Below are positions 45,578 to 53,329 of a stretch of 64,000 bases of DNA, piece after piece; position 1 is the stretch's first letter, and the number at the start of each line of letters is the position of its first letter. The notes under the pieces were generated by a model, which was not told the origin of the DNA, ran no database searches, and worked only from the letters and a program-made list of their open reading frames with translations. This DNA is from an uncultured Myxococcales bacterium. GTDB taxonomy: Bacteria > Myxococcota > Myxococcia > Myxococcales > Myxococcaceae. The position numbers were made by a program, and so were the translations under genes. The stretch spans positions 1-64,000 of the forward strand of contig CALJKW010000069.1 in NCBI GenBank assembly GCA_937980205.1, written 5' to 3'.

Positions 45578-46053
45578 GGAGTCGCCTCGATGCGCGTGCG
45601 CACCGGGCCGAAGATCTCGGCGCGACCCTCCGCCAGGTTGTACGTCAGCCGCGAGCCGGACAGCTCGACGCCGCAGCCCTTCGCGGTGACGGCGCCGGCC
45701 GTCGTCGCGATGCCGTCATTCCACTCGACGCGCTCGCGCGTGGAGCCCTCGCAGCCCTCTGCGGTCTTCGCGTCCAGGCCGTTCGGAGCGGCGGCGCGCG
45801 TCAGGTCGACGTTGCCCTCGACGCGAGGCGCGCGCAGCTGGGTGCCCTCGGCGGTGGTGAGCGCGACGCCTTCGGCGACGAAGCTCTCGGGCGTCAGCGT
45901 CGCGCGCTCGGCGGTGCCGCGGGCTCGAAGCTCCGGGCCCGCCCAGGTGGTCACCTTCACGTCGTGCAGGTTGACGCCCTGCTCGGCGCGCTGAGCCGCC
46001 GGCGGGCGTGTGCACGCGGCGGCGATCAGCAGCAGGACTGCAGCGAGCCTCAT
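45574..46053 (-). CDS. lptC: LptC-like lipoprotein
   Basis: The 159-residue protein starts with a lipoprotein-type signal (MRLAAVLLLIAAACTRPP, lipobox AAAC). It then has one OstA-like strand pattern (VNLHDVKVTTWAGPELRARGTAERA..., ending LTYNLAEGRAEIFGPVRTRIE). This fits LptC, which normally has an inner-membrane anchor, so a lipidated form would be unusual but is plausible. It is the first gene of the lpt operon and overlaps lptA by four bases. Assignment rests on fold pattern and gene order more than on direct sequence identity. Confidence 0.7.
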   Translation of the reverse strand: MRLAAVLLLIAAACTRPPAAQRAEQGVNLHDVKVTTWAGPELRARGTAERATLTPESFVAEGVALTTAEGTQLRAPRVEGNVDLTRAAAPNGLDAKTAEGCEGSTRERVEWNDGIATTAGAVTAKGCGVELSGSRLTYNLAEGRAEIFGPVRTRIEATP

Positions 46054-46090
46054 CGAAGAGGCTTCTTAGCGCCTCTGCTATTGTTTCGGT

Positions 46091-46321
46091 GTGAAGCGCG
46101 ACCCCAAGAGTTGGCCCGTCCGGCGCTACGAGCTCGGGCACGAGCCTGGAGACGATCTGTCGGACAGCACGACGGCTTCTGAGCGCGTGGCAATGATGTG
46201 GCCTCTGGCAGTCGAGGCATGGCGGCTCGCGGGGCGGTCGCTGCCGGACTATCGCAGGGACCAGATGCCAGGCCGCGTGTTCCGCCCCGGTGAGCCTCGG
46301 CCCGACGATGATGAAGCTTGA
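46091..46321 (+). CDS. Small hypothetical protein, partner of nucleotidyltransferase
   Basis: GTG 46091 opens a 76-residue frame: MKRDPKSWPVRRYELGHEPGDDLSDSTT... with a helical middle (ERVAMMWPLAVEAWRLAG) and an acidic tail. It overlaps the next gene by 14 bases in another frame, a coupled layout typical of toxin-antitoxin pairs of the AbiEii/nucleotidyltransferase sort. No domain is recognised. It may be the antitoxin-like partner of the following gene. Confidence 0.6.
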   Translation: MKRDPKSWPVRRYELGHEPGDDLSDSTTASERVAMMWPLAVEAWRLAGRSLPDYRRDQMPGRVFRPGEPRPDDDEA

Positions 46322-46778
46322 GGGGCTGAACGAAGACTTTCGCGACGTCGTGCTGTTGTTCGCGGACGCGAAGGTCGAGTTTCTGATCGTCGGCGCGTAT
46401 GCGTTGAGCATTCATGGGGCTCCGCGGGCGAGCGGCGACATCGACCTGTTCGTCCGGGCATCCCCCGACAACGCTGCGCGCGTGGTGGCCGCGCTCGACG
46501 GTTTCGGTGCACCGCTCGCGGCTCATGGCGTCAGCGCGACCGACTTCGCGCGAGCTGGCACCGTCTACCAGATCGGTCTTCCGCCTCGTCGCATCGACGT
46601 GCTGACCCAGATCTCGGGCGTGACTTTCGACGAGGCATGGGCGTCGCGCACCGAGGCAGAGCTCGATGGACGCACCATCCCGATCATCGGTCGGGATGCG
46701 TTCCTGAAGAACAAGCGCGCGGCCGGCCGTCCGAAAGATCTGGCGGACGCCGCGCGCCTCGAGAAGCCGAAGCGCTGA
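46308..46778 (+). CDS. Nucleotidyltransferase (AbiEii/DUF6036-like)
   Basis: The protein of about 156 residues has the minimal nucleotidyltransferase signature: EFLIVGAYALSIHGAPRASGDIDLFVRAS, with the GG/GA strand and D-x-D pair (DIDLF near residue 45). A late strand with RRIDVLTQI supplies the third acidic residue. Enzymes of this fold add nucleotides to RNA or protein, and several are bacterial toxins. ATG 46308 is preferred over GTG 46290. It ends at the base before the stop of the convergent sigma-factor gene. Toxin function is inferred from the paired, overlapping arrangement. Confidence 0.75.
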   Translation: MMKLEGLNEDFRDVVLLFADAKVEFLIVGAYALSIHGAPRASGDIDLFVRASPDNAARVVAALDGFGAPLAAHGVSATDFARAGTVYQIGLPPRRIDVLTQISGVTFDEAWASRTEAELDGRTIPIIGRDAFLKNKRAAGRPKDLADAARLEKPKR

Positions 46779-47285
46779 CTACGCGAGCCCGGCGTCAGCG
46801 AGCGCCTCGAACTTGCGCGCGCGCTCGGCGAACTCGGCGAGGCGGTACAGCACGGTGCGGCGCGAGATGCCGAGCCAGCCGGCGACCTTCGCCTGCTCCA
46901 TTCCCTTCACGTGGTACAGCATGACGGGCGCCTTGATCTCCTCGGGCTGGCGAGCCATCAGCTGCTCGGCGAAGTCCTTCGTCACGACGCTGTCTTCGAA
47001 GTCGTCATCGCGCGGCTCGGGCATCGACTCGGCCGGCATGGGCTCGGCGCGGCGGCGGGCATCGCGGATCATGTTGAGGCAGTGGTTCGTCGTGACCCGG
47101 TGCACCCACGGCATCACGGCGTCGTCGGTCGGGATTCCATCGGCCGACTTGAGGATCTTGATGAAGATCTCCTGCGTCGCGTCCTCGGCGGCGGCGCGGT
47201 CCTTCAGGATACGGCGGCAACGGGCGTAGATGGCGGGGCCCAGCTTTGCGTACAGCTCTTCGATCTTTCCTTTTCCCTTTTTCAT
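46779..47285 (-). CDS. ECF-like RNA polymerase sigma factor
   Basis: The 168-residue protein has a sigma region 2 (residues 8-80, AIYARCRRILKDRAAAEDATQEIFIKIL) and region 4 (110-155, APVMLYHVKGMEQAKVAGWLGISRRTVLYRLAEF). The linker is short and no anti-sigma gene is adjacent. It belongs with ECF-type sigma factors common in myxobacteria. Its upstream region holds overlapping inverted repeats (47355-47373) that could be a control site. Confidence 0.9.
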   Translation of the reverse strand: MKKGKGKIEELYAKLGPAIYARCRRILKDRAAAEDATQEIFIKILKSADGIPTDDAVMPWVHRVTTNHCLNMIRDARRRAEPMPAESMPEPRDDDFEDSVVTKDFAEQLMARQPEEIKAPVMLYHVKGMEQAKVAGWLGISRRTVLYRLAEFAERARKFEALADAGLA

Positions 47286-47354
47286 TTGTGACGTCCCAGA
47301 CGAGAGCAGCGTGAGCAGCGGAAGTGCTTCAGATGCCCAGTTGTCGGGGTGACC

Positions 47355-47373
47355 GGAGCATGGGTGCTCCCAT
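47355..47373. promoter_or_regulatory. Two overlapping inverted repeats upstream of sigma factor
   Basis: GGAGCA (47355-47360) pairs with TGCTCC (47365-47370), while ATGGG (47360-47364) pairs with CCCAT (47369-47373). The two stems share bases and are mutually exclusive. They lie 70-88 bases upstream of the sigma-factor start. Nothing else in the 175-base gap is clear, apart from a CTCTCA/TGAGAG stem (47433-47449) that may terminate the fadL-like transcript. Confidence 0.35.
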
Positions 47374-47460
47374 CGGGTAAGAAACGTTGACGCTCGCCGA
47401 AATCGGCAGTGCCCACGCCATGATGCACACTTCTCTCAACTACTGAGAGTATCAGCTTGG

Positions 47461-48759
47461 CTAATTCTGGGTATAGCCGAGGGTGAGCGCCAACAGGTGG
47501 GCGTGAGCCAAGTACCCGGCAGGAAAGGCTTCTCCGGTTGCGGCGCGACCGCGGAAGATCACGAACTGGTAGGCGAAATCACCTCGAAATTGTCCAACCC
47601 GGTACCCGGCACCGAGTGCAACGCCGAAGCGGTCGGAATCCGGCTGCGAAGGGCTCAGCGTGTCAGACGGCGATACGGCGAGGTCGACGACTCCGCCGGC
47701 GCGCAGCACCGCGTTGCCCAGCGCCCGCTCGGCGCCGAGACGGAACGTCGGGCCCGGCGCCCAGTTGCGCGGCTGGCTGACGTCGGGAGTCGCCTCGTTC
47801 TCGAAGTCGATCTCGAACCGCTGGAACGACTGCCAGAAGGTGACCTCGACGTCGGCGTAGAGCTGGAAGACGGAGAGATCGACCCGGCCGCCGAGCGCGA
47901 CCTTCGCGGGCAGCGTGACGGACGAGCGGATGGCCTGGTCCGGCAGCGTCGCGTGAAACGACGAAGGCACGGCCTCGAAGTGCGCGCGGCCGGAGAGCGA
48001 GGCGGTCGCGGGGATGCGGCCCATCAGCCCGAGCTGCACGCGCTCGTGCGGAGCCCAGTCGACGCCGAGCTGCGCGCCGACGGCGACGCCGCTGCCGGCG
48101 AGGCGGGCGGTGCCTTCGGTATCGACGAAGTCGAGGCGGCGCGTGAGCGCGACGGTGACGCCGTAGACCTGGACGCTGGCTCCGACGCTGAGGTTGTCGA
48201 GGATGCGATACGCGCCGCCGGCGTGACCGGCGTAGACGCGCAGGGACATCTCGGTGAGCTCGGTGCGGCCGTACCAGTCGTCCGGCCACTTCACTCCGCC
48301 GCCGAAGGGCGTGTTGAAGCCGACGCCGAGCGCGAACTTCTCGAAGCCCCACGCGGCGTAGACGTGCGGCGGGACGCTGAGGCCCGACTGCGCGTGCGTG
48401 TCGTTCGCGTTGCGATCGACCGCGGTCACCTGCGGGAGGATGCCGGTGACGCCCGCTTGTGCCGCCGGGCCGCGCAGGAAGCCGAGCCCCGCGGGGTTGT
48501 AGTGGATGGAGCTCGCGGTGCCCTGCGCGGCGAGCGCGGTGCCGGCGCGGCCGGAGGCGGACGCGTCCTGCTCGGTGATGGCGAAGCCGCCCGCGTGGGC
48601 GATGGAGGAGAGAAGAGCGAGCAACACGCCGCCGCCCACCCTGAGCAGAGCGCGCAGCGCGGAGTCGAACGGCGCACGAGGTGACTTCCGGCCCACTTCG
48701 ACTGCGCTGCCCTTCGGGCAGCTCCGCTCAGTGTGAACGGTGGTGGCTGCGGGGCGCAT
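47461..48759 (-). CDS. Outer-membrane fatty-acid transport protein, FadL/TodX family
   Basis: The 432-residue protein has an N-terminal signal region (hydrophobic VGGGVLLALLSSIAHA, mature start GGFAITEQDASASGRAGTALA). Typical FadL features are NPAGL near the start of the barrel and alternating beta strands to the C-terminal aromatic-type end GYTQN. It moves long-chain fatty acids or other hydrophobic molecules across the outer membrane. ATG 48759 overlaps the stop of the VolA-like gene (TGATG). About 35 extra residues precede the signal, so the true start may be internal. Confidence 0.88.
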   Translation of the reverse strand: MRPAATTVHTERSCPKGSAVEVGRKSPRAPFDSALRALLRVGGGVLLALLSSIAHAGGFAITEQDASASGRAGTALAAQGTASSIHYNPAGLGFLRGPAAQAGVTGILPQVTAVDRNANDTHAQSGLSVPPHVYAAWGFEKFALGVGFNTPFGGGVKWPDDWYGRTELTEMSLRVYAGHAGGAYRILDNLSVGASVQVYGVTVALTRRLDFVDTEGTARLAGSGVAVGAQLGVDWAPHERVQLGLMGRIPATASLSGRAHFEAVPSSFHATLPDQAIRSSVTLPAKVALGGRVDLSVFQLYADVEVTFWQSFQRFEIDFENEATPDVSQPRNWAPGPTFRLGAERALGNAVLRAGGVVDLAVSPSDTLSPSQPDSDRFGVALGAGYRVGQFRGDFAYQFVIFRGRAATGEAFPAGYLAHAHLLALTLGYTQN

Positions 48760-51146
48760 CAGTTCTCCTCCAAAAACTTCACGAGATCCTCCTGCCCGAC
48801 GTAGCAGGCAGGCTCCGCCGGGTCGGCGAGGAAGGCGTGGGTGCCGATGAAGCTGCGCAGCTCCTTCGCCTCGTCGATGCCGGCGGCGCTCACGAGCCGC
48901 TGCGTCGACGAGTTCGGGACCACCGCATCCCCGATCGCCATCTGCAGCCGCAGCTTCTTCGGCGCGGCGCCGTTGAGCGGCCGCTTCCTCGCGAACTGGG
49001 CGACGTTGATCGGGTCGACCTCGTCGAGGACCCAGCGGGCGGCGTTCACGAACGCGTCGTACGCGTCGCTGTCTCTCGTGATGCCCTTCTGCGCGAGGCC
49101 GGCCTCGAGCTGCGGCCCGAAGGTCGCCGAGTCGCGCAGCAGATCGACGAGCCCCGCTCCGGCGACGTTGAGCAGCAGCGAGCGGTAGTTCGGGTCGACG
49201 CCCGACTCCATGGCGCCGATGATTCCGCCCAGCGAGATGCCGGCGTAGTGGACCTGGTCGCGGTCGAGGCCGGTGCCTCCGGTGACGGGGGCCCAGTCGA
49301 GCTCGCGCACGAGCCGCATGGTCGCGGAGAGATCGATGATGGCCTGGCGGAAGTGGTCGCGGGTGCCTCCGAGGTTCTCGACGTCGACCCAGGCCTGGCC
49401 GGTGGCGACGGGGACGCCGGGGCCGGGCGCTCCGGGAATGGGCGGGAGCCGCGCGAGGCCGGCGCCGGTGCACGTGCCGTCGGCGTTGCAGGTGGCTCCG
49501 AGGGCGCAGTGGCTGTTCTGCAGGCAGGCGGTGCGCTCGCCGTGCAGCGGGAAGTCGATGCTGAGCACCGCGAAGCCGGCGCGCGCGAGGCGGTCGGCGA
49601 GCATGATGCCGAGCGTGCGCGCGGTGTAGAGGCCGTGGCCGAAGACGACGACCTTCACCTTGGGCGCCGCGGTGCGCGGCAGCGTGAGCACGAAGTCGAT
49701 CTTCCGCTGCGTGCCGGGGCCGGCGCCGAACGCGCGCGTGGTCGGGTCCAGGCGGTCGAGCGTCACCAGCTTCCCGGTGACGATCTTCCCCACGCTGGGC
49801 ATGGTGAGCGGGCCGCTCTCGACCTTCGCGTCGAACACCTGCAGCGGCAGCGCGGCGGTGTACGGCGTGCGCCACAGCGCGCCGACGTGCTTCGCGATGT
49901 CGAGCGTCGTGAAGGCCCACGCCGCCTGCGGCGCCTCGGCCAGCTTCGAGATGACGGCGCGCAGCGGCTCGAGCCGGCCGGCGGTCTCGTCGCAGAGGTT
50001 GGAGAGGCGCGAGCGGCCGCCGGGCTCCGCGATGGGCGCCTTCAGCGACAGCACCTGCGCGAGCGGCATCGGCGCGAACGTGCGGCCGGCCGTGTCCCTC
50101 ACGCCCGACATGGTGACGACGTACTGCGTGGCGGGCAGCAGCGGAGCGCGCGGCTGCAGCACGAGCTTCTTGCCGTCGCGGCCGACGCTGCGCTCGACGT
50201 CGGTCACCTCGGCGCCGTCGGCCTGGAACAGCTTCACCGTCGAGGCGTTGACGGTCGCGCGGTCGATCGCGCTCGTCGTGCTGATGCTCAGCGCGGCGGT
50301 GGTGGAGAAGCCGTCGAGCTGGTTCAGCGTCGCTTTCAGCTTCTGCTGCTCCGGCGTGTCGTCGGCGCTGACCGGCAGCGAGACGAGGCCGGTCTTCGCG
50401 TCGAGCAGCAGATCGTTCGGGAAGGGGATGCGCCGGCTCGTCGGGTCGAAGTACGCCTCGGGCTCGGTGTGCACGGTGAACGTCCACAGCGCGGCGAGCT
50501 CGCGACGGGGGATGCCGTTGGCCTCGAGCACCTGGATGTGCGGCTCGAGCTGCTTGCGCACCGCCTCGAGGCGCTCGGCGGCGGCGGCCTTCTCGCTGCG
50601 CGTGGCGCCGGGCAGCGCGTCGGGGTGCTGGGTCAGATCTTTGCCCGCGCGCAGGAAATAGAAGGCGGGGGAGGGGACGACCTCTTCGCCCTGCGCGCCT
50701 CTGAGCTTCGTGGTGACTGCGAAGAGGTACGTGTGCCCCGGGGTGAAGCCCGTCTCGCTGGCGAGCGTGAGCGAGCGGTCGCAGTCCGCGTACGTGCGCG
50801 TGACGTTCACGCGCGCGTTGCCCGCGCTCAGGTCGAACGCGACCGCGGTCTCGGCCGTGACGCTCGCGGCGGAGAGCGGACCGCTGAACTGCACGCGCGC
50901 CGTCGACGCCGACGAGAACCCGTTCTTGCCGTTGAGGCCGGTCTTGAGCAGGTTCTCGGCGTCGGTGAGCAGCGGGTTGTTCGCGATCTCCACCTTGCCG
51001 TTGGCCATCGCGAGATCGTTCGGCGTCGGGAGGTTCGAAGCGGCCGGGTCGTAGACGGCGGTGATGACCGCGGGGCGGGTCTCGTTCGGCAGCTCGCCGC
51101 AGGCACACAGGAGCGCAGGTATGAGGAAGACGAGGCTTCGCGACAT
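48759..51146 (-). CDS. VolA-like lipoprotein lipase / lysophospholipase
   Basis: From ATG 51146 this 795-residue protein has a lipoprotein signal (MSRSLVFLIPALLCACG, lipobox). A long Ig-like N-terminal region follows (virulence-factor lipase N-terminal type, with PTPNDLAMA and IPFPNDLLLD repeats). The alpha/beta-hydrolase domain has the oxyanion-side VVFGHGLY and the nucleophile in YAGISLGGIIG. The family includes Vibrio VolA, a surface lysophospholipase co-transcribed with FadL. Here too a FadL-type gene follows with a one-base overlap. It probably releases fatty acids for import. An upstream GTG-type extension to 51224 is less likely. Confidence 0.82.
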   Translation of the reverse strand: MSRSLVFLIPALLCACGELPNETRPAVITAVYDPAASNLPTPNDLAMANGKVEIANNPLLTDAENLLKTGLNGKNGFSSASTARVQFSGPLSAASVTAETAVAFDLSAGNARVNVTRTYADCDRSLTLASETGFTPGHTYLFAVTTKLRGAQGEEVVPSPAFYFLRAGKDLTQHPDALPGATRSEKAAAAERLEAVRKQLEPHIQVLEANGIPRRELAALWTFTVHTEPEAYFDPTSRRIPFPNDLLLDAKTGLVSLPVSADDTPEQQKLKATLNQLDGFSTTAALSISTTSAIDRATVNASTVKLFQADGAEVTDVERSVGRDGKKLVLQPRAPLLPATQYVVTMSGVRDTAGRTFAPMPLAQVLSLKAPIAEPGGRSRLSNLCDETAGRLEPLRAVISKLAEAPQAAWAFTTLDIAKHVGALWRTPYTAALPLQVFDAKVESGPLTMPSVGKIVTGKLVTLDRLDPTTRAFGAGPGTQRKIDFVLTLPRTAAPKVKVVVFGHGLYTARTLGIMLADRLARAGFAVLSIDFPLHGERTACLQNSHCALGATCNADGTCTGAGLARLPPIPGAPGPGVPVATGQAWVDVENLGGTRDHFRQAIIDLSATMRLVRELDWAPVTGGTGLDRDQVHYAGISLGGIIGAMESGVDPNYRSLLLNVAGAGLVDLLRDSATFGPQLEAGLAQKGITRDSDAYDAFVNAARWVLDEVDPINVAQFARKRPLNGAAPKKLRLQMAIGDAVVPNSSTQRLVSAAGIDEAKELRSFIGTHAFLADPAEPACYVGQEDLVKFLEEN

Positions 51147-51190
51147 GGCGGCCGCTCGTAACCGCTCGCCGCTCCTGACTCCAGGGTGTG

Positions 51191-51206
51191 GTGACCTGTC
51201 GGTCAC
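51191..51206. promoter_or_regulatory. Inverted repeat, operator-like, between divergent operons
   Basis: GTGACC (51191-51196) and GGTCAC (51201-51206), spaced by TGTC, form a perfect 6-4-6 inverted repeat. It lies 45 bases upstream of the VolA-like start and 33 bases upstream of the pncB -35 box. The position fits a binding site for a dimeric regulator of one or both operons. Confidence 0.45.
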
Positions 51207-51238
51207 ATTTTTGCGACAGCTCAACAGTCAATAGGGTC

Positions 51239-51267
51239 TTGACGACTCTTTCATCGGTACATACAAC
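51239..51267 (+). promoter_or_regulatory. Sigma-70-type promoter for the pncB operon
   Basis: A TTGACG -35 box (51239-51244) and TACAAC -10 box (51262-51267) are separated by 17 bases. The predicted start of transcription is near 51274, about 13 bases before the ATG at 51287 and upstream of a GAGG ribosome site. This is one of the few near-consensus promoters in the window. Confidence 0.65.
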
Positions 51268-51286
51268 CCAATCAAGCGAGGTGGTC

Positions 51287-52717
51287 ATGGCGGCGTCGTT
51301 GTTGATGACGGACGGCTACAAGTTCTCGATGGCCGAGGCCGGGTGGCCGCTGCGCCCCGAGACGTTCTACTGGTCGCACCGTCGTGGCGGGCCGCAGGTG
51401 CTGCCGTTCGACGCGGCGGCCGAGGTCGCCGCGCTCTTGCCGCACGCCACGCGCGAGGAGCTCGAGTGGCTCGCCGCGAACGGCTACGAGTGCGGAGGCG
51501 GCTTCAAGGCGGCGATGGAGCGGCACGCCTCGGTCCGCATCAGTGCGCTGCCGAAGGGCGCGGTGTTCTTCCCGCGCGAGCCGATTCTCTCGGTGAGCGG
51601 GCCGTCGGCGCTGGTGTCGTGGCTCGAGCCGCTGGTGCTGACGTGGAACTGGCGGGTGCAGGTGGCGAGCGTCGCGGCGTTCGCGCCGGACCAGCTCGCT
51701 GCCTCGGTCGGCACGGTCACCTGCGAGCGGCAGAAGGAGCTGGCCCTGCGGGCGCTCGAGGCGGTCGGCGTCGCCGCGCCGCGCATCACGGTGGATCCCG
51801 ACGGGTACCGCGAGCGCGTGCGCGCGAAGGCGCTCGAGCTCGTGCAGATCGTCGAAGACGCCTCGCGCATCTTCGAGGTCGGCCTGCGCTCGGCCTCGTG
51901 CATCGAGCAGCACCTGCTCGCCCTCGAGGCGCTGAAGTCGGCGGGCGTCACGCGCACCTCGAACGTCTACGGCGCGCGGGCGTTGGGGATGGTGCCGGTC
52001 GGCACGATGGGCCACGAGCACGTGCAGCGGTACGGCTCCGACGACGCGGCGTTCCGCGCCATGGCGGAGCGGCGGCCGAACCGGTCGAGCTACCTGCTGG
52101 ACACCTACGACACGGTGAAGTCGGGGATTCCGGCCGCGCTGGCGCTGATCGCCGAGCGCAGAGGAGAGGGCGACTCGATCCGCTACGACTCGGGCGACAA
52201 GGTGGCGCAGTACCGGTTCGCGGCGGCGGAGTCGAAGCGGCTCGGCGTTCGTCCGGTGCAGATCCTGGAGGACGGCTTCGACGCCGAGCTGACGCGGAAG
52301 TTCGAGGCGCTGCGCGCGGAGGTGGGGTGGGCTCCGCACGAGCAGGTCTACGGCTACGGCGGGTACCTGGTCGCGACGACGTCTGGCTCCGTGCTGACGC
52401 GCGACCGCGTGCAGGCCGTCTACAAGCTCACGCAGTCCGGCAAGCGGCCGACGATGAAGTTCGGCAACGAGACCGGAGCAGGGAAGCAGAGCATCCCGGG
52501 GCGGCCCATCCTGTTCCGGCGGGTCAACGGGCAGGGTCCCGTCGGCATCGTCGGACAGGAAGGCGAGGCGCCGCCTGCGGGCTACGCGCTCGCCGCCGAG
52601 TCGTCGTTCTCGGTGGCGGCCGCTCGCGGCGTCGCCGAGGCCGACCAGCGCCTCGAGCACTCTCCGCAGACGCAGGCGCTCGTCGCCGCGCTGAAGAAGG
52701 AGGCCTTCGGCTCATGA
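51287..52717 (+). CDS. pncB: Nicotinate phosphoribosyltransferase
   Basis: This 476-residue enzyme makes nicotinate mononucleotide from nicotinate and PRPP in the NAD salvage (Preiss-Handler) pathway. Family motifs include LLMTDGYKFSMAEAGWP, TSNVYGARALGMVPVGTMGHEHVQ, SSYLLDTYDTVKSGIP and the phosphate-binding RYDSGDK. Start ATG 51287 has a GAGG site five bases ahead. Its stop overlaps the PP2C start (ATGA). It opens an operon with phosphatase, kinase, cysteine hydrolase and vWA genes, which ties NAD salvage to a protein phosphorylation system. Confidence 0.93.
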   Translation: MAASLLMTDGYKFSMAEAGWPLRPETFYWSHRRGGPQVLPFDAAAEVAALLPHATREELEWLAANGYECGGGFKAAMERHASVRISALPKGAVFFPREPILSVSGPSALVSWLEPLVLTWNWRVQVASVAAFAPDQLAASVGTVTCERQKELALRALEAVGVAAPRITVDPDGYRERVRAKALELVQIVEDASRIFEVGLRSASCIEQHLLALEALKSAGVTRTSNVYGARALGMVPVGTMGHEHVQRYGSDDAAFRAMAERRPNRSSYLLDTYDTVKSGIPAALALIAERRGEGDSIRYDSGDKVAQYRFAAAESKRLGVRPVQILEDGFDAELTRKFEALRAEVGWAPHEQVYGYGGYLVATTSGSVLTRDRVQAVYKLTQSGKRPTMKFGNETGAGKQSIPGRPILFRRVNGQGPVGIVGQEGEAPPAGYALAAESSFSVAAARGVAEADQRLEHSPQTQALVAALKKEAFGS

Positions 52718-53328
52718 AGGTCTGCGTCGCCACGGTCCGCGGCCGCGAGCACGCGCGGCTCGGCAAGAACAACCAGGACGCCGTGGCCGGCTGCACCGAG
52801 AACGGAGCCACCGCGGTCGTGGTCGCGGACGGCTGCAGCGAAGGAGCTTTCAGCGAAGTCGGCTCCCGCCTGATCGCGCGGTTCGTGTCCCAGCGCGCGT
52901 GCTCCGCGTCTCCGGAAGAGACCGTCGACGCGCTCGTCGCCTGGCTGCGCTGCTTCAGCCTGGGCCCTCAGTTCGTGCAGGAGCAGCTGCTCTCCACCTT
53001 CCTGTGCGCCGTGGCGCGCGACTCCGAGGTGACGGTGTTCGGCATCGGCGACGGAGTCGTCTTCGTCGACGGCGCGCTGCGCGTCCTCGAGGCGGGGCCG
53101 GACAACGCGCCGCCGTACGTCGCGTACCGGCTGCTCGACATGGAGGCTCCGCTGGTCGTGCACCACCGCGGCCCGGCGAAGCGCGTGGCGATCGGGACGG
53201 ACGGCGCGCAGGGCCTGGAGCTCGAGAGCTGCTTCGGCTGGACGAACGAGCACGCGCTGCAGCGGCGCCTGAACCTCACCGCGGGTCTGCACGACGACTG
53301 CACCCTCGCGCTGCTGGAGCTGGCCTGA
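52714..53328 (+). CDS. PP2C-family protein phosphatase
   Basis: The 204-residue protein carries PP2C landmarks: GKNNQDAVAG (motif I Asp), AVVVADGCSEGAFSEVGSRL (metal-binding D-G), GDG in the middle, GTDGAQGLE, and a C-terminal HDDCTLALLEL. It is shorter than standalone PP2C, as in phosphatases of TerY-P type triads. It is overlapped by pncB and followed one base later by the kinase, so it is likely the antagonist of that kinase. Metal ligands appear present. Confidence 0.85.
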   Translation: MKVCVATVRGREHARLGKNNQDAVAGCTENGATAVVVADGCSEGAFSEVGSRLIARFVSQRACSASPEETVDALVAWLRCFSLGPQFVQEQLLSTFLCAVARDSEVTVFGIGDGVVFVDGALRVLEAGPDNAPPYVAYRLLDMEAPLVVHHRGPAKRVAIGTDGAQGLELESCFGWTNEHALQRRLNLTAGLHDDCTLALLELA

Positions 53329-53329
53329 C

